NCBI GenBank assembly: GCA_042095695.1
Contig: JBELMP010000024.1
Coordinates: 1 to 21,429, forward strand
Direction: 5' to 3'
DNA length: 21,429 nt
From: Maricaulis sp042095695
Lineage (GTDB): Bacteria > Pseudomonadota > Alphaproteobacteria > Caulobacterales > Maricaulaceae
The position numbers were made by a program, and so were the translations under genes. Position 1 is the first letter of the stretch; the number at the start of each line of letters is the position of its first letter. Shown here piece after piece: positions 1-7,941 of the stretch. The notes beneath the pieces are model-generated. The model saw only the letters and a program-made list of their open reading frames with translations. It was not told the origin of the DNA and did not search any database.

Positions 1-77
1 CCTATGGCAGACGTGACCGAAACCGACTAGATGACCTCATCGGTTCGGCCACGGATGACCAGGATGACGATGGATGA
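1..77 (+). CDS. cvpA: CvpA-family membrane protein, C-terminal end (partial)
   Basis: Only the last 24 codons are in the window, read in the frame starting at base 3. They end at a TGA that overlaps the purF start as ATGA. The visible tail is hydrophilic, with an Arg/Asp-rich stretch containing RNRLDDLI and an acidic end. This resembles the cytoplasmic C-terminus of CvpA (colicin V production) proteins. It is known that cvpA commonly lies immediately upstream of purF. The identification rests mainly on that gene order plus the short tail; the membrane part lies outside the window. CvpA is an inner-membrane protein of incompletely defined envelope function. Confidence 0.6.
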   Translation, partial: YGRRDRNRLDDLIGSATDDQDDDG

Positions 78-1558
78 GCGATAAGCACGCCTTCCCCGCC
101 ACGCTTACTTATGATCCGGAAACGGATCGTCCCCAGGAAGAATGTGGCGTCTTTGCCGTTTACGGGTCAAATGATGCGGCTGTCCTGACAGCTTTGGGCC
201 TGCACGCTCTTCAGCATCGCGGACAGGAAAGCTGCGGTATCGCCACCCATGACGGGTCGCGCTTCCACAATGAACGCTATCTCGGATTGGTGGGCGAGAA
301 TTTCGCCTCGCCGGACCTGCCCGCCCGGCTCCCCGGCCGGGTCGCTATCGGCCATGCGCGCTATTCCACCCAAGGCGCCTCGGTCATGCGCAATGTCCAA
401 CCGCTCTATTCCGATATTCGCGGTGGCGGCATCGCCCTTGCCCATAATGGCAATCTGACCAATGCCCGGGTTCTGCGCGAGGAAATGGTCGCCAAGGGCG
501 CGATCTTCCAGTCGACCTCCGATACGGAAGTCGTGCTGCATCTTGCCGCGCAATCGACCAAGAACAAGCTGTCCAACCGGGTCCTGCATGCGCTCAAGCA
601 GATTGAGGGCGCATTCGCCTTTGTCATCCTGGTCAATGACCGCATCATTGCTGCCCGCGACCCCTATGGGATCCGCCCGCTGGTGATGGGCGAATTGCCC
701 GATGGCGGCACAGTGTTCGCATCCGAAACATGTGCGCTGGATATGGTTGGCGCCAAACTCGTGCGCGAAATTGATCCAGGCGAGGCCGTCGTGGTCGGCG
801 AGGACGGACGCCGTAGCGAGCGTTTTGCGCCAGAACGTCCGGCCCGTATCTGTGCGTTCGAATACATTTATTTCGCGCGACCGGACTCGGTTATTGGTGG
901 CCGCTCCGTTTATGAGGCTCGCAAGCAGATGGGTCGCCAGCTGGCGATGGAAACGCCGGCGGATGTGGATGTCGTCATCCCGGTTCCCGATAGCGGCGTT
1001 CCTGCGGCCATCGGCTATGCGGAAGCCTCGGGCATCCCGTTTGAGCTCGGCATTATCCGCAGCCACTTTGTCGGCCGTACCTTTATTCAACCGACCCAGG
1101 ACCGGCGCGACCTGTCCGTACGGCGCAAGCATTCCGCCAATGCAGCCGCAGTGCGCGGCAAGCGCGTTCTCCTGATCGATGATTCCATTGTGCGCGGCAC
1201 GACATCCTTGAAGATTGTCCGGATGATGCGCGAAGCCGGAGCGTCGGAAGTGCATTTCCGCTCCGCCTGCCCGCCCATCAAATTCCCGGATTTCTACGGG
1301 ATTGATATGGCCGGTCAGAAAGAATTGATCGCCGCGAACATGGAAGTCGAAGAAATGGCGCAGCGGCTCGAGGCCGACAGCCTCGCCTTTCTGACCGTTG
1401 ACGGCCTCTATCAGGCAGTGGTCGGTGAGCCGCGCAATAACCGCATCCCGCAATTGGCGGATCATTATTTCACCGGGCATTATCCAACCCGGCTGGTCGA
1501 TCATGATCGCGATCTTTCGGCCAAGGAATTCCAGCTTTCCCTCCTGGTAGACGCATGA
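74..1558 (+). CDS. purF: Amidophosphoribosyltransferase (glutamine PRPP amidotransferase)
   Basis: This cytoplasmic enzyme catalyses the first committed step of purine synthesis: PRPP plus glutamine gives phosphoribosylamine. The N-terminal Ntn glutaminase domain has its nucleophile at Cys24 (EECGVF) behind a 23-residue leader that should be cleaved off. Conserved glutaminase motifs follow at about 94-100 (GHARYST) and 124-127 (HNGN). The C-terminal phosphoribosyltransferase domain carries the PRPP loop VLLIDDSIVRGTT at 365-377. At 494 residues it has the usual length. The start overlaps the upstream stop as ATGA, with AGGA upstream, and the stop overlaps the next start as ATGA, so translation is probably coupled. 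The propeptide suggests the Bacillus-type lineage, but three of the four expected Fe-S cysteine positions are Asp406, Ala462 and Tyr465; only Cys260 remains. The enzyme probably has no cluster. Confidence 0.97.
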   Translation: MSDKHAFPATLTYDPETDRPQEECGVFAVYGSNDAAVLTALGLHALQHRGQESCGIATHDGSRFHNERYLGLVGENFASPDLPARLPGRVAIGHARYSTQGASVMRNVQPLYSDIRGGGIALAHNGNLTNARVLREEMVAKGAIFQSTSDTEVVLHLAAQSTKNKLSNRVLHALKQIEGAFAFVILVNDRIIAARDPYGIRPLVMGELPDGGTVFASETCALDMVGAKLVREIDPGEAVVVGEDGRRSERFAPERPARICAFEYIYFARPDSVIGGRSVYEARKQMGRQLAMETPADVDVVIPVPDSGVPAAIGYAEASGIPFELGIIRSHFVGRTFIQPTQDRRDLSVRRKHSANAAAVRGKRVLLIDDSIVRGTTSLKIVRMMREAGASEVHFRSACPPIKFPDFYGIDMAGQKELIAANMEVEEMAQRLEADSLAFLTVDGLYQAVVGEPRNNRIPQLADHYFTGHYPTRLVDHDRDLSAKEFQLSLLVDA

Positions 1559-2283
1559 CATCCATTGATTTGACGGGCAAACTCGCCCTTGTAACCGGCG
1601 CCTCGCGCGGTATTGGCCGGGCCATGGCCCTGGAATTGGCCAAGGCCGGCGCCCACGTGCTTGCCACCGCCCGTACCACGGGCGGTCTTGAAGATCTTGA
1701 TGATGAAATCCGTCAGGCGGGCGGCACGGCGACGCTTGTGCCCATGGACCTGACCTCCACGGACGGTATCGAGCAGCTGGGACAGATTGTTGCCGAGCGG
1801 TGGGGCAAGCTGGACATCCTGCTCGCCAATGCCGGCGTGCTCGGCACGCTGACGCCGGCGGCCCAGGTGAAATCCAAGGATTGGCAGGAAGTTATCAGCG
1901 TGAACCTTCTGGCTCCCGCGCGCATGATCCGGGCCTTTGAGGGCCCGCTGCTCAGCGCCGATGCGGGCCGGGCCGTCTTCATCTCCTCGGGCGCGGCGAG
2001 CAGTCGTCGGGCTTTCTGGGGACCCTATGCCGCCTCCAAGGCCGGCCTCGACGCGCTGGTCCAGTCCTGGGCGCGCGAGCATGAGAAAAACCCCCTGCGC
2101 ATCAACCTGGTCTATCCCGGTGCCGTGCAGACGAAAATGCGCGCGCGGGCCTTTCCCGGAGAAGACCCTGAGGCCCTGCCAGAACCGGCGCGCCTGTGGC
2201 AATTGATGGCTGAACTCTTCGCTCCGGACTGCCCGCACCATGGTGAAATCATTGATTTCGCCGGGAAATTACAGGACGCCTAG
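1555..2283 (+). CDS. SDR-family NAD(P)-dependent oxidoreductase
   Basis: A classical short-chain dehydrogenase of 242 residues with a Rossmann fold. Visible motifs are TGASRGIG at 14-21 (dinucleotide binding), NAG at 92-94, Asn117, and the catalytic set Ser145, Tyr158 and Lys162 (YAASK). PGAVQTKM near 188-195 is the usual post-catalytic segment. Arg40 after strand 2 (ATAR) would fit NADP preference, though this is only suggestive. The substrate cannot be told from sequence. It overlaps purF by 4 nt (ATGA) and is followed 2 nt later by the TyrA-like gene, so all three are likely cotranscribed. An SDR directly after purF is, to my knowledge, a recurring arrangement in alphaproteobacteria, but no purine role is established. 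Confidence 0.93.
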   Translation: MTSIDLTGKLALVTGASRGIGRAMALELAKAGAHVLATARTTGGLEDLDDEIRQAGGTATLVPMDLTSTDGIEQLGQIVAERWGKLDILLANAGVLGTLTPAAQVKSKDWQEVISVNLLAPARMIRAFEGPLLSADAGRAVFISSGAASSRRAFWGPYAASKAGLDALVQSWAREHEKNPLRINLVYPGAVQTKMRARAFPGEDPEALPEPARLWQLMAELFAPDCPHHGEIIDFAGKLQDA

Positions 2284-2285
2284 AG

Positions 2286-2993
2286 ATGGAAAAGCTGGGC
2301 TGGATTGGATATGGCGCCTTCGGACGCCTGGCCTGCCGGCATCTCGGTGCGCATTTCGATCTGGTCATCCATGATCGCAATCCCAGCCCTGCCGCGCCTG
2401 CCAGTCTTGATGAGGTGGCAGCCTGCCAGCGCATAGTCATCGCAGCCCCGGTCCAGGCAATCGGTGAGGTTGCCGAAGCCCTGGCCGATCGGGTGCAGCC
2501 CGGAACCCGCATCTATGATGTCGGCTCGGTCAAAATCCTGCCCATGCAGGCCATGCGCGAAGCGCTGCCAGAGACTGTCGAAATTGTCGGCACGCATCCG
2601 CTCTTTGGTCCCCAGTCAGCGGTCACCGGGCTGGAAAGACTACCCATAGTTCTGTGTCCTGACCGTGAATATTCGCTCGATTGCGAGCGCGCCTTTCTCA
2701 GCAAGACGCTTGGCCTTGAGGTCCACATTTCCGATGCCGAATCCCATGACCGGACCATGGCCCTGGTTCAGGGGCTAACCCATCTTGTCTCCAAGGTTGT
2801 GGCGGAAATCGAGCCGAGCATGGCGACCTATACGACGCGCAGCTATGATCTTTTGATGGAGGCTGCCGGCCTGGTCGCGCAGGATAGCGACGCCCTGTTC
2901 AAAGCCATTGAAAAGCTTAATCCTTATTCGGCCGAACTGCGCACGCGCTTTTTCGACAGTGTCAAGGCATTGTCCGAAAAGCTCGAAGACTAG
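2286..2993 (+). CDS. Prephenate/arogenate dehydrogenase family protein (TyrA-like)
   Basis: Likely oxidatively decarboxylates prephenate or arogenate in tyrosine synthesis. The N-terminal Rossmann domain has GYGAFG at 8-13, Asp30 after strand 2 (suggesting NAD), the DVGSVK motif at 78-83, and the family hallmark THPLFGP at 103-109 with its catalytic-type His104. The helical C-terminal half has HDRTMALVQGLTH at 154-166, typical of TyrA dimerisation domains. At 235 residues it is shorter than most bacterial TyrA proteins (about 280-310) and has no chorismate mutase or ACT domain. Feedback inhibition through an ACT domain is therefore not expected. It starts 2 nt after the SDR stop with AGGA upstream. 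Arogenate versus prephenate preference cannot be judged here. Confidence 0.85.
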   Translation: MEKLGWIGYGAFGRLACRHLGAHFDLVIHDRNPSPAAPASLDEVAACQRIVIAAPVQAIGEVAEALADRVQPGTRIYDVGSVKILPMQAMREALPETVEIVGTHPLFGPQSAVTGLERLPIVLCPDREYSLDCERAFLSKTLGLEVHISDAESHDRTMALVQGLTHLVSKVVAEIEPSMATYTTRSYDLLMEAAGLVAQDSDALFKAIEKLNPYSAELRTRFFDSVKALSEKLED

Positions 2994-3016
2994 CGGTCCA
3001 GGCGTCAGCCGGAGGA

Positions 3017-4402
3017 TCAGCTACGCTTGGTTCGGGCATCCGGGTTTTTCCGGTCCGCATAAGGGTTTTTGCCAGACTTCACGATCAGTCGGATCGGAAT
3101 GCCGGGCATTTCGAAGGCCTCACGCAAGCCATTGACCAGATAACGTTTATAGCTTTCCGGCAAGGCATAGCCACGCGAGCACATCAGTACAAATGTCGGC
3201 GGTCGCCCCTTGGTCTGGGTCAGATAGCGCGGCTTGATACGGCGACCGGCCACGGAGGGCGGCGGATGCCGTTCGACCATTTCCTGCAGCCAGTCATTGA
3301 GATCGCGGGTTTTCACCTTCGCATCCCAATCATGATGAAGCTTGGTCAGGGCCGGCATGATTTCGTCCAGCCCCTTCTTTTTCAATGCTGAAATCGGCAG
3401 AAGCGGCGCCCCGGTCATTTGCGGCAGCAGGCGCTCGAACTCGAGCTGGACTTCTTTGAGATAGGCCGATCGATTGGGGACAAGATCGAATTTCGAAATC
3501 GCGATCGCCACCGCCCGGCCTTCCTTGTAAGCCAGATCCGCCAGGTGAAGGTCCTGTTTTTCAAGCGGATGCTCTGCATCCATAAGCAGGAGCACGACCT
3601 CGGCGAATTTCACGGCGCGCAGCGTATCCGCAGCACTCATCCGCTCCAGCCTGTCCTTGACCTTTCCTCGCCGTCGCAGACCCGCCGTATCATGCAGGCG
3701 TACACGTCGTCCATCCCAGACCCAGTCGACGGCAATTGCGTCGCGAGTAATCCCCGCCTCGGGCCCGGTAATCAGCCGGTCCACACCGATCAAAGTATTG
3801 ATCAAGGTCGATTTTCCGGCATTCGGCCGGCCGATGACTGCGATCCGCAGCGGCGGTTCTTCCTCATCCTCAAAATCGCGGGCACGGCGTCGCTTGGGCC
3901 GGCCGAGCGCTTCCACCACGGCCTGATAGAGATCGCTCATGCCATCGCCATGGGCCGCCGAGACGCCAATGGGCTCACCCAAGCCAAGCGCATAGGCATC
4001 CATCAGCCCGCCCAGCCCGGCCTTGCCTTCAGCCTTATTGGCCAACAGGATCACCGGCTTACCGGATTTGCGCATGACGTCCGCAAAAATCTCGTCCAGC
4101 GGCATAACCCCGGCCCGCGCATCAATCAGCAGCATGCAAAGATCTGCCTCATGAATCGCCATCTCGGTCTGGGCGCGCATTTCCGCATCCAGACCTTCCT
4201 TTTCCGCATCGTCATAACCGGCGGTATCGATGAGCAAAAGTTCAAGCTCGCCCAGGCGCCCACGCGCTTCGCGCCGGTCGCGCGTCACGCCGGGGCGGTC
4301 ATCGACAATCGCCAACGGCTTGCCCGCCAGGCGATTGAACAGGGTGGATTTGCCCACATTCGGACGTCCAACGACGGCAATGCGGGGCGGAGTATCAGTC
4401 AT
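3017..4402 (-). CDS. der: GTPase Der (EngA), tandem GTPase for 50S ribosome assembly
   Basis: An essential cytoplasmic GTPase with two consecutive G domains and a KH-like C-terminal domain, needed for 50S subunit maturation. G domain 1 has GRPNVGKST at 12-20, DTAG at 59-62 and NKAE at 122-125. An acidic and basic linker lies at about 168-184. G domain 2 has GRPNAGKST at 191-199 and DTAG at 238-241. Its G4 motif is SKFD at 303-306 instead of the usual NKWD. The KH-like region spans about 358-445 and ends in a basic tail. Length (461) is normal. It lies 13 nt after bamB with only a weak Shine-Dalgarno, so coupling to bamB is likely. It converges on the TyrA-like gene across 23 nt with no clear terminator. 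Confidence 0.97.
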   Translation of the reverse strand: MTDTPPRIAVVGRPNVGKSTLFNRLAGKPLAIVDDRPGVTRDRREARGRLGELELLLIDTAGYDDAEKEGLDAEMRAQTEMAIHEADLCMLLIDARAGVMPLDEIFADVMRKSGKPVILLANKAEGKAGLGGLMDAYALGLGEPIGVSAAHGDGMSDLYQAVVEALGRPKRRRARDFEDEEEPPLRIAVIGRPNAGKSTLINTLIGVDRLITGPEAGITRDAIAVDWVWDGRRVRLHDTAGLRRRGKVKDRLERMSAADTLRAVKFAEVVLLLMDAEHPLEKQDLHLADLAYKEGRAVAIAISKFDLVPNRSAYLKEVQLEFERLLPQMTGAPLLPISALKKKGLDEIMPALTKLHHDWDAKVKTRDLNDWLQEMVERHPPPSVAGRRIKPRYLTQTKGRPPTFVLMCSRGYALPESYKRYLVNGLREAFEMPGIPIRLIVKSGKNPYADRKNPDARTKRS

Positions 4403-4415
4403 GCAAAGTCCGGTG

Positions 4416-5792
4416 TTAGCGGAGCGCGATCACCCGCGCTTCATCGGTCACGATGTAAATCGTCTCATTGACGACAATTGGCGCCACATAGACATCATCG
4501 CGAAGCTCATACTCCCGAACGATCTCGCCGTCATATGCATTCAGCAGTACCGCCTCGCCATGACTGGAGGCGACAAAGACCTGCCCACTCACGACAAGCG
4601 GCCCCGCCCAGGCGATCCGGTCCTTGCGTTCGCGCGGGTCTTCAAACAGGGCAAGCTCTTGAATCCAGTGAACTTCACCGGAGTGGCGATTAATGCAGAC
4701 GACCTGGGCCTCACCGGTAACGATGTATAGGAAATCACCGGCCACCCACGGGGTGTGAAGACCGCCGGCCGGCTGGCTCCAGAGCCTCTCGCCCGATCGC
4801 AGTGAAATCGCGACCATGGCGCCTGAATGGCTCATCGCATAGACGGTATCGTCAACAATGACAGGGCTTCCCGCGACGTCATTGATCTCTGACATGGCCG
4901 TCATCGCCGAGGTCCGGGTGAGGCTGTCCGACCAGATCGGGTTGCCGTTCTGAACGCGCAGCGCGACAAGTTCTCCGGAAGCAAACGGCGCGACAACAAC
5001 ATCCCCCAGCACCGCCGGGCTTGGCGAAGTGATCAGACGTGCGGTTTCGACAATGCCCTGATAGGTCCACTGCACAACGCCAGTTTCCGCATCGATGGCG
5101 AGCATCTCATTATCGTCCGAGGCCACAAAAATCCGGCCCGCAGCTATGGTCGGCGCGCCATGGAAGGGGACCAGGGTTTCCGAGCGCCAGATTTCCTGGC
5201 CATTGCTGGCATCCAGCGCGACCAGATAGTTGAAACCGGAATGCGCATAGATACGGCCGCTATCAAAAGCCAGGCCGCCGCCAAAGGAGAGACGGTCACG
5301 GTCATTGGGACCTTCCAGGCGGGTGCTCCATTCCCGATCGCCGGTTTCGGCATCGATGGATGAAACTTCTCCGCGCGCATCAATCATATAGAGACGTCCA
5401 TCAGCCAGTACCGGGCTGGCATTGAGACGCTGGTCGCGCGAGGATCCCTCGCCGAAGGTCTGACGCCAAAGCACGTCCAGATTCCCCGTCGCATCGACAT
5501 GCTGGACCGCATGGGTGGGATAGGCGCCCTGTTGCGGCCAGACCGCATTGACATAGGCCGTCGGCAAGGTCACCGGCGCCAGGGTTTCCGCCCCGTCAAT
5601 CGACAGCCCCTGCTCGAAGGTCAAAAGCGAAATACGTCCGTCCTGCGGCGCGGTATCCCGCGGCACATCATCATCGCCGACACCGGGCAGGAAATCCAGC
5701 GCGCCACCCGGGCTGGGCACGGACGAACAGGCCGCGATCGGCGCCAGGGCCAAGACAGCGAAAAAGGTCTGGATACGCTTCACATCAATCAT
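4416..5792 (-). CDS. bamB: Outer membrane assembly lipoprotein BamB (PQQ-like beta-propeller)
   Basis: Lipoprotein partner of BamA in the beta-barrel assembly machine, predicted to be anchored in the inner leaflet of the outer membrane. A signal peptide ends in the lipobox IAAC, with the lipidated cysteine at 22. A Pro/Asp-rich linker follows to about residue 50. The rest carries repeated PQQ-propeller blade motifs of the form DAxxGxxxW, for example DAETGDREW, DASNGQEIW and DAETGVVQW, plus degenerate versions RSGERLW and HSGEVHW, consistent with an eight-bladed propeller. The start overlaps the end of the YfgM-like gene by 8 nt, and der follows 13 nt downstream. The yfgM-bamB-der order is the known conserved context. 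Length (458) is somewhat above the E. coli protein. Confidence 0.93.
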   Translation of the reverse strand: MIDVKRIQTFFAVLALAPIAACSSVPSPGGALDFLPGVGDDDVPRDTAPQDGRISLLTFEQGLSIDGAETLAPVTLPTAYVNAVWPQQGAYPTHAVQHVDATGNLDVLWRQTFGEGSSRDQRLNASPVLADGRLYMIDARGEVSSIDAETGDREWSTRLEGPNDRDRLSFGGGLAFDSGRIYAHSGFNYLVALDASNGQEIWRSETLVPFHGAPTIAAGRIFVASDDNEMLAIDAETGVVQWTYQGIVETARLITSPSPAVLGDVVVAPFASGELVALRVQNGNPIWSDSLTRTSAMTAMSEINDVAGSPVIVDDTVYAMSHSGAMVAISLRSGERLWSQPAGGLHTPWVAGDFLYIVTGEAQVVCINRHSGEVHWIQELALFEDPRERKDRIAWAGPLVVSGQVFVASSHGEAVLLNAYDGEIVREYELRDDVYVAPIVVNETIYIVTDEARVIALR

Positions 5793-6609
5793 TGTCCGAT
5801 CCCTCGGTCACAGCCTGTGCGTCTTCTGTCTCAACGGGCGCAGCATCCTCCGCCACGATCTCTTCCTGTGCCGTGATCGCCGGCGTTTCAGCCTCCGGCA
5901 ACGGGCTGCCCAAAGCCTCGCTTGCGTCGGTGCCCGATTCGGGTTCGGCCGGGCCAGCCACGGCATTGCGGGCGGCGATAACGGCCAGGGCCTCCTGCGC
6001 GCGCCGCCGCATATCTTCTGTCGTTTCAAAGGAGAAGGCCAGGAATTGATACTTACTTTCAGCCCGGGCCAGGTCATCATTGCGCAGGGCCGCGGCAGCA
6101 ATGCTTTCGCGCGCCAGGAAGCGATAGGGCGACGCCGCCCCGGTCAGCGGGGTCAGGCGAATTTCTATATCGGCAAAGCTCAGCGTCTCCCACCGCGCCC
6201 AGATGGCCTTGAGCTGGGCGAGGTCGCGAATGATCGGCTCACTTGTGCTGGCTGCGGCCTGGTCGAAGAGGTCAGCGGCGCCCGCCAGGTCATCATTCTC
6301 AAGCGCAATTGCTGCGCGCTGCAGAATGGCCAGGGTACGATAGCCGGATGTGCCTTCATTGCTGAGGGTTTCCAGCCCGGTATCAGCGAGCTCTGAATTG
6401 CCCAGTGTCAATTGTTCCACTGCGGAGAAATAACTCTCCGAAGCGGCATCGATCGCCGCATTCTGGCTCGAAACCCACCATTGATAGCCGGCAACGAGAA
6501 TGATGATCGCGAGCGAGACACCGCCAACCCAGGGCCCCCATTGCTTCAGGGCATCCTGGTATCGGTCCTGGCGAAGCTGCTCGTCGACTTCTTCAAAAAC
6601 ATCGACCAC
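5785..6609 (-). CDS. YfgM-like tetratricopeptide membrane protein
   Basis: Predicted single-span inner-membrane protein: a short charged cytoplasmic N-terminus (VDVFEEVDEQL), a transmembrane helix at about 25-46, then a periplasmic alpha-helical TPR-like region to about 215. An acidic Ala/Glu-rich tail of roughly 55 residues follows. In E. coli, YfgM associates with the Sec translocon and the chaperone PpiD; that role is carried over by family and by position before bamB. No ATG is available near the start. I chose GTG at 6609 because homologues of this family typically begin at the MxDxFxEVDEEL-like segment, and a GGAG lies 10 nt upstream. In-frame GTG at 6630 and TTG at 6675 would add 7 or 22 residues. 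Confidence 0.82.
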   Translation of the reverse strand: MVDVFEEVDEQLRQDRYQDALKQWGPWVGGVSLAIIILVAGYQWWVSSQNAAIDAASESYFSAVEQLTLGNSELADTGLETLSNEGTSGYRTLAILQRAAIALENDDLAGAADLFDQAAASTSEPIIRDLAQLKAIWARWETLSFADIEIRLTPLTGAASPYRFLARESIAAAALRNDDLARAESKYQFLAFSFETTEDMRRRAQEALAVIAARNAVAGPAEPESGTDASEALGSPLPEAETPAITAQEEIVAEDAAPVETEDAQAVTEGSDND

Positions 6610-6681
6610 GTCGCGTTTACTCCGTTTCACACGCTGGTTTGGGCGGACCCTAGCGGGAGCCGAGCCCAGCGGCAACGGGGT

Positions 6682-7509
6682 TTAGCCGTCCTCACGCTTT
6701 AGCGCGTAGACTTCTGCACCCGAGGGAAATGCGCGGGCGCGGACATCTTCGGCATATTGCCGTACGGCGGCATCGGTGCGTTCGGCCATGTTGTCGTAAC
6801 GCTTAACGAATTTCGGCGTCCACTCGAAGACACCGAGCATGTCCTGGGTCACCAGAATCTGACCGTCACAGGCAGCAGAAGCGCCGATGCCGATTGTCGG
6901 TGCCGATACGGCCGCGGTGATCTCGCGGGCCAGATCCTCGGCGACACCTTCAATCACGATAGCGAAGGCACCCGCACGATCGGTCGCAACAGCCTCGTCA
7001 ATGACTTTCTGGCGCTCAAACTCGGTTCGCCCCTTCGCCTTGAAACCGCCATCCGCAAGAGCGGCCTGGGGGCGCAGCCCCACATGCCCGACAACGGGAA
7101 TGGACCGTTCGGCCATGAAGGCAATCGTATCAGCGGCATAGGTTCCGCTCTCGATCTTGATCGCCTGGCAGCCGGTTTCACTCATAATGCGCGACGCATT
7201 CTCGAACGCCTGCTGCGGCGATTGTTCGTAGGAGCCGAAGGGCATGTCCACAGCAACCAGAGCTCGCCGCGCACCGCGCATAACGGCCTTGCCATGCATG
7301 ATCATCATGTCGAGCGTGACACCAATCGTGCTGTCCAGACCGTGCACCACCATGCCGACACTATCGCCGACCAACAGCATGTCACAATGCGGATCGAGAA
7401 GTCGCGCCATCGGCGCGTCATAGGCGGTCAATGAGACAATGGGCATGCCACCCTTGCGGGCCCGGATATCGGGGGCGGTGACACGGCGCACTTGCGTTTG
7501 GGCAGACAT
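6682..7509 (-). CDS. panB: 3-methyl-2-oxobutanoate hydroxymethyltransferase
   Basis: First enzyme of pantothenate synthesis: it transfers a hydroxymethyl group from methylene-tetrahydrofolate to 2-oxoisovalerate, giving ketopantoate. It is a cytoplasmic TIM-barrel enzyme. Visible family motifs are LVGDSVGMV around Asp49, DMPFGSY with Asp88 and KIE with Glu120 (Mg and substrate ligands), GHVGLRPQ at 141-148, Glu187 (IEGV, catalytic base position), and GIGASAACDGQILV at 207-220. Length (275) is typical. ATG at 7509 has a GCAGGAG Shine-Dalgarno upstream. It is the first gene of the panB-yfgM-bamB-der run. No panC is next to it. The 90-nt upstream gap holds a 10-bp palindrome, TATCCGGATA (7581-7590), of unknown meaning. 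Confidence 0.96.
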   Translation of the reverse strand: MSAQTQVRRVTAPDIRARKGGMPIVSLTAYDAPMARLLDPHCDMLLVGDSVGMVVHGLDSTIGVTLDMMIMHGKAVMRGARRALVAVDMPFGSYEQSPQQAFENASRIMSETGCQAIKIESGTYAADTIAFMAERSIPVVGHVGLRPQAALADGGFKAKGRTEFERQKVIDEAVATDRAGAFAIVIEGVAEDLAREITAAVSAPTIGIGASAACDGQILVTQDMLGVFEWTPKFVKRYDNMAERTDAAVRQYAEDVRARAFPSGAEVYALKREDG

Positions 7510-7599
7510 GAAGAGGCTCCTGCAAGATCAAGGCGCGGACGCTAGCCCAGATTGTTGCACCGCAAAAGCCCGGTTTTCCGTATCCGGATAATTCGCGAT

Positions 7600-7941
7600 C
7601 TAGATAATGCGGCGCGGCAGAACCAGCGCGACCATGCCGGCGGCCAGCGCAAGCGCGCCGGCAGCCATAGCTTCAGGCGCCATCAGGAAGCTGAGATTGC
7701 CCACCAGCCCCTCTGCAGGCACTTGCAGGCCGGAGAAAACGCTTTCCAGCTGGGTTCCGGCGACCGCGGAGCCGGTCGAGCCCGCACCGCCGAGGATCAG
7801 CACCCGCTTGCGATTGGGATTGGCGAGGCGTTTGACGACAGTCTCGGAGAAAGCATCAGCTTCAGCCGGCTGTTCGAGCGGCGCCTGCGCATTCGCGAAA
7901 GCGGCCTTGAGCCGTTGATCAAAGGCGTCATCCATAGTCAT
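7600..7941 (-). CDS. Small two-helix membrane protein, candidate anti-sigma factor (module A)
   Basis: A 113-residue protein not recognised as a named family. It has an acidic N-terminal cytoplasmic part (about 1-45), a basic patch (VVKRLANPNRKR), a weak hydrophobic segment at about 46-62 and a clear membrane helix at about 88-109. ATG at 7941 overlaps the sigma factor stop (ATGA), with a strong GGAGGT nine nt upstream, so it is translationally coupled to the ECF gene. That position is where anti-sigma factors usually lie. There is no HxxxCxxC zinc anti-sigma signature. The protein at 9608-9943 has the same layout in the second module. The anti-sigma role is an inference from position and topology. 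Confidence 0.72.
   Translation of the reverse strand: MTMDDAFDQRLKAAFANAQAPLEQPAEADAFSETVVKRLANPNRKRVLILGGAGSTGSAVAGTQLESVFSGLQVPAEGLVGNLSFLMAPEAMAAGALALAAGMVALVLPRRII

Noticed and set aside
167..1561. A 464-codon open frame antisense to purF
   Set aside because: The purF call is supported by catalytic and PRPP motifs over the same bases. The antisense product has no family features.
3419..4471. A 350-codon open frame antisense to der
   Set aside because: It overlaps both Der GTPase domains and has no ribosome binding site or domain.
6757..7434. A 225-codon open frame antisense to panB
   Set aside because: panB motifs occupy the opposite strand; this is a codon-phase shadow.
7581..7590. 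Palindrome TATCCGGATA upstream of panB
   Set aside because: A single self-complementary 10-mer without a loop or a partner site. It could be chance, so it is mentioned only in the panB entry.
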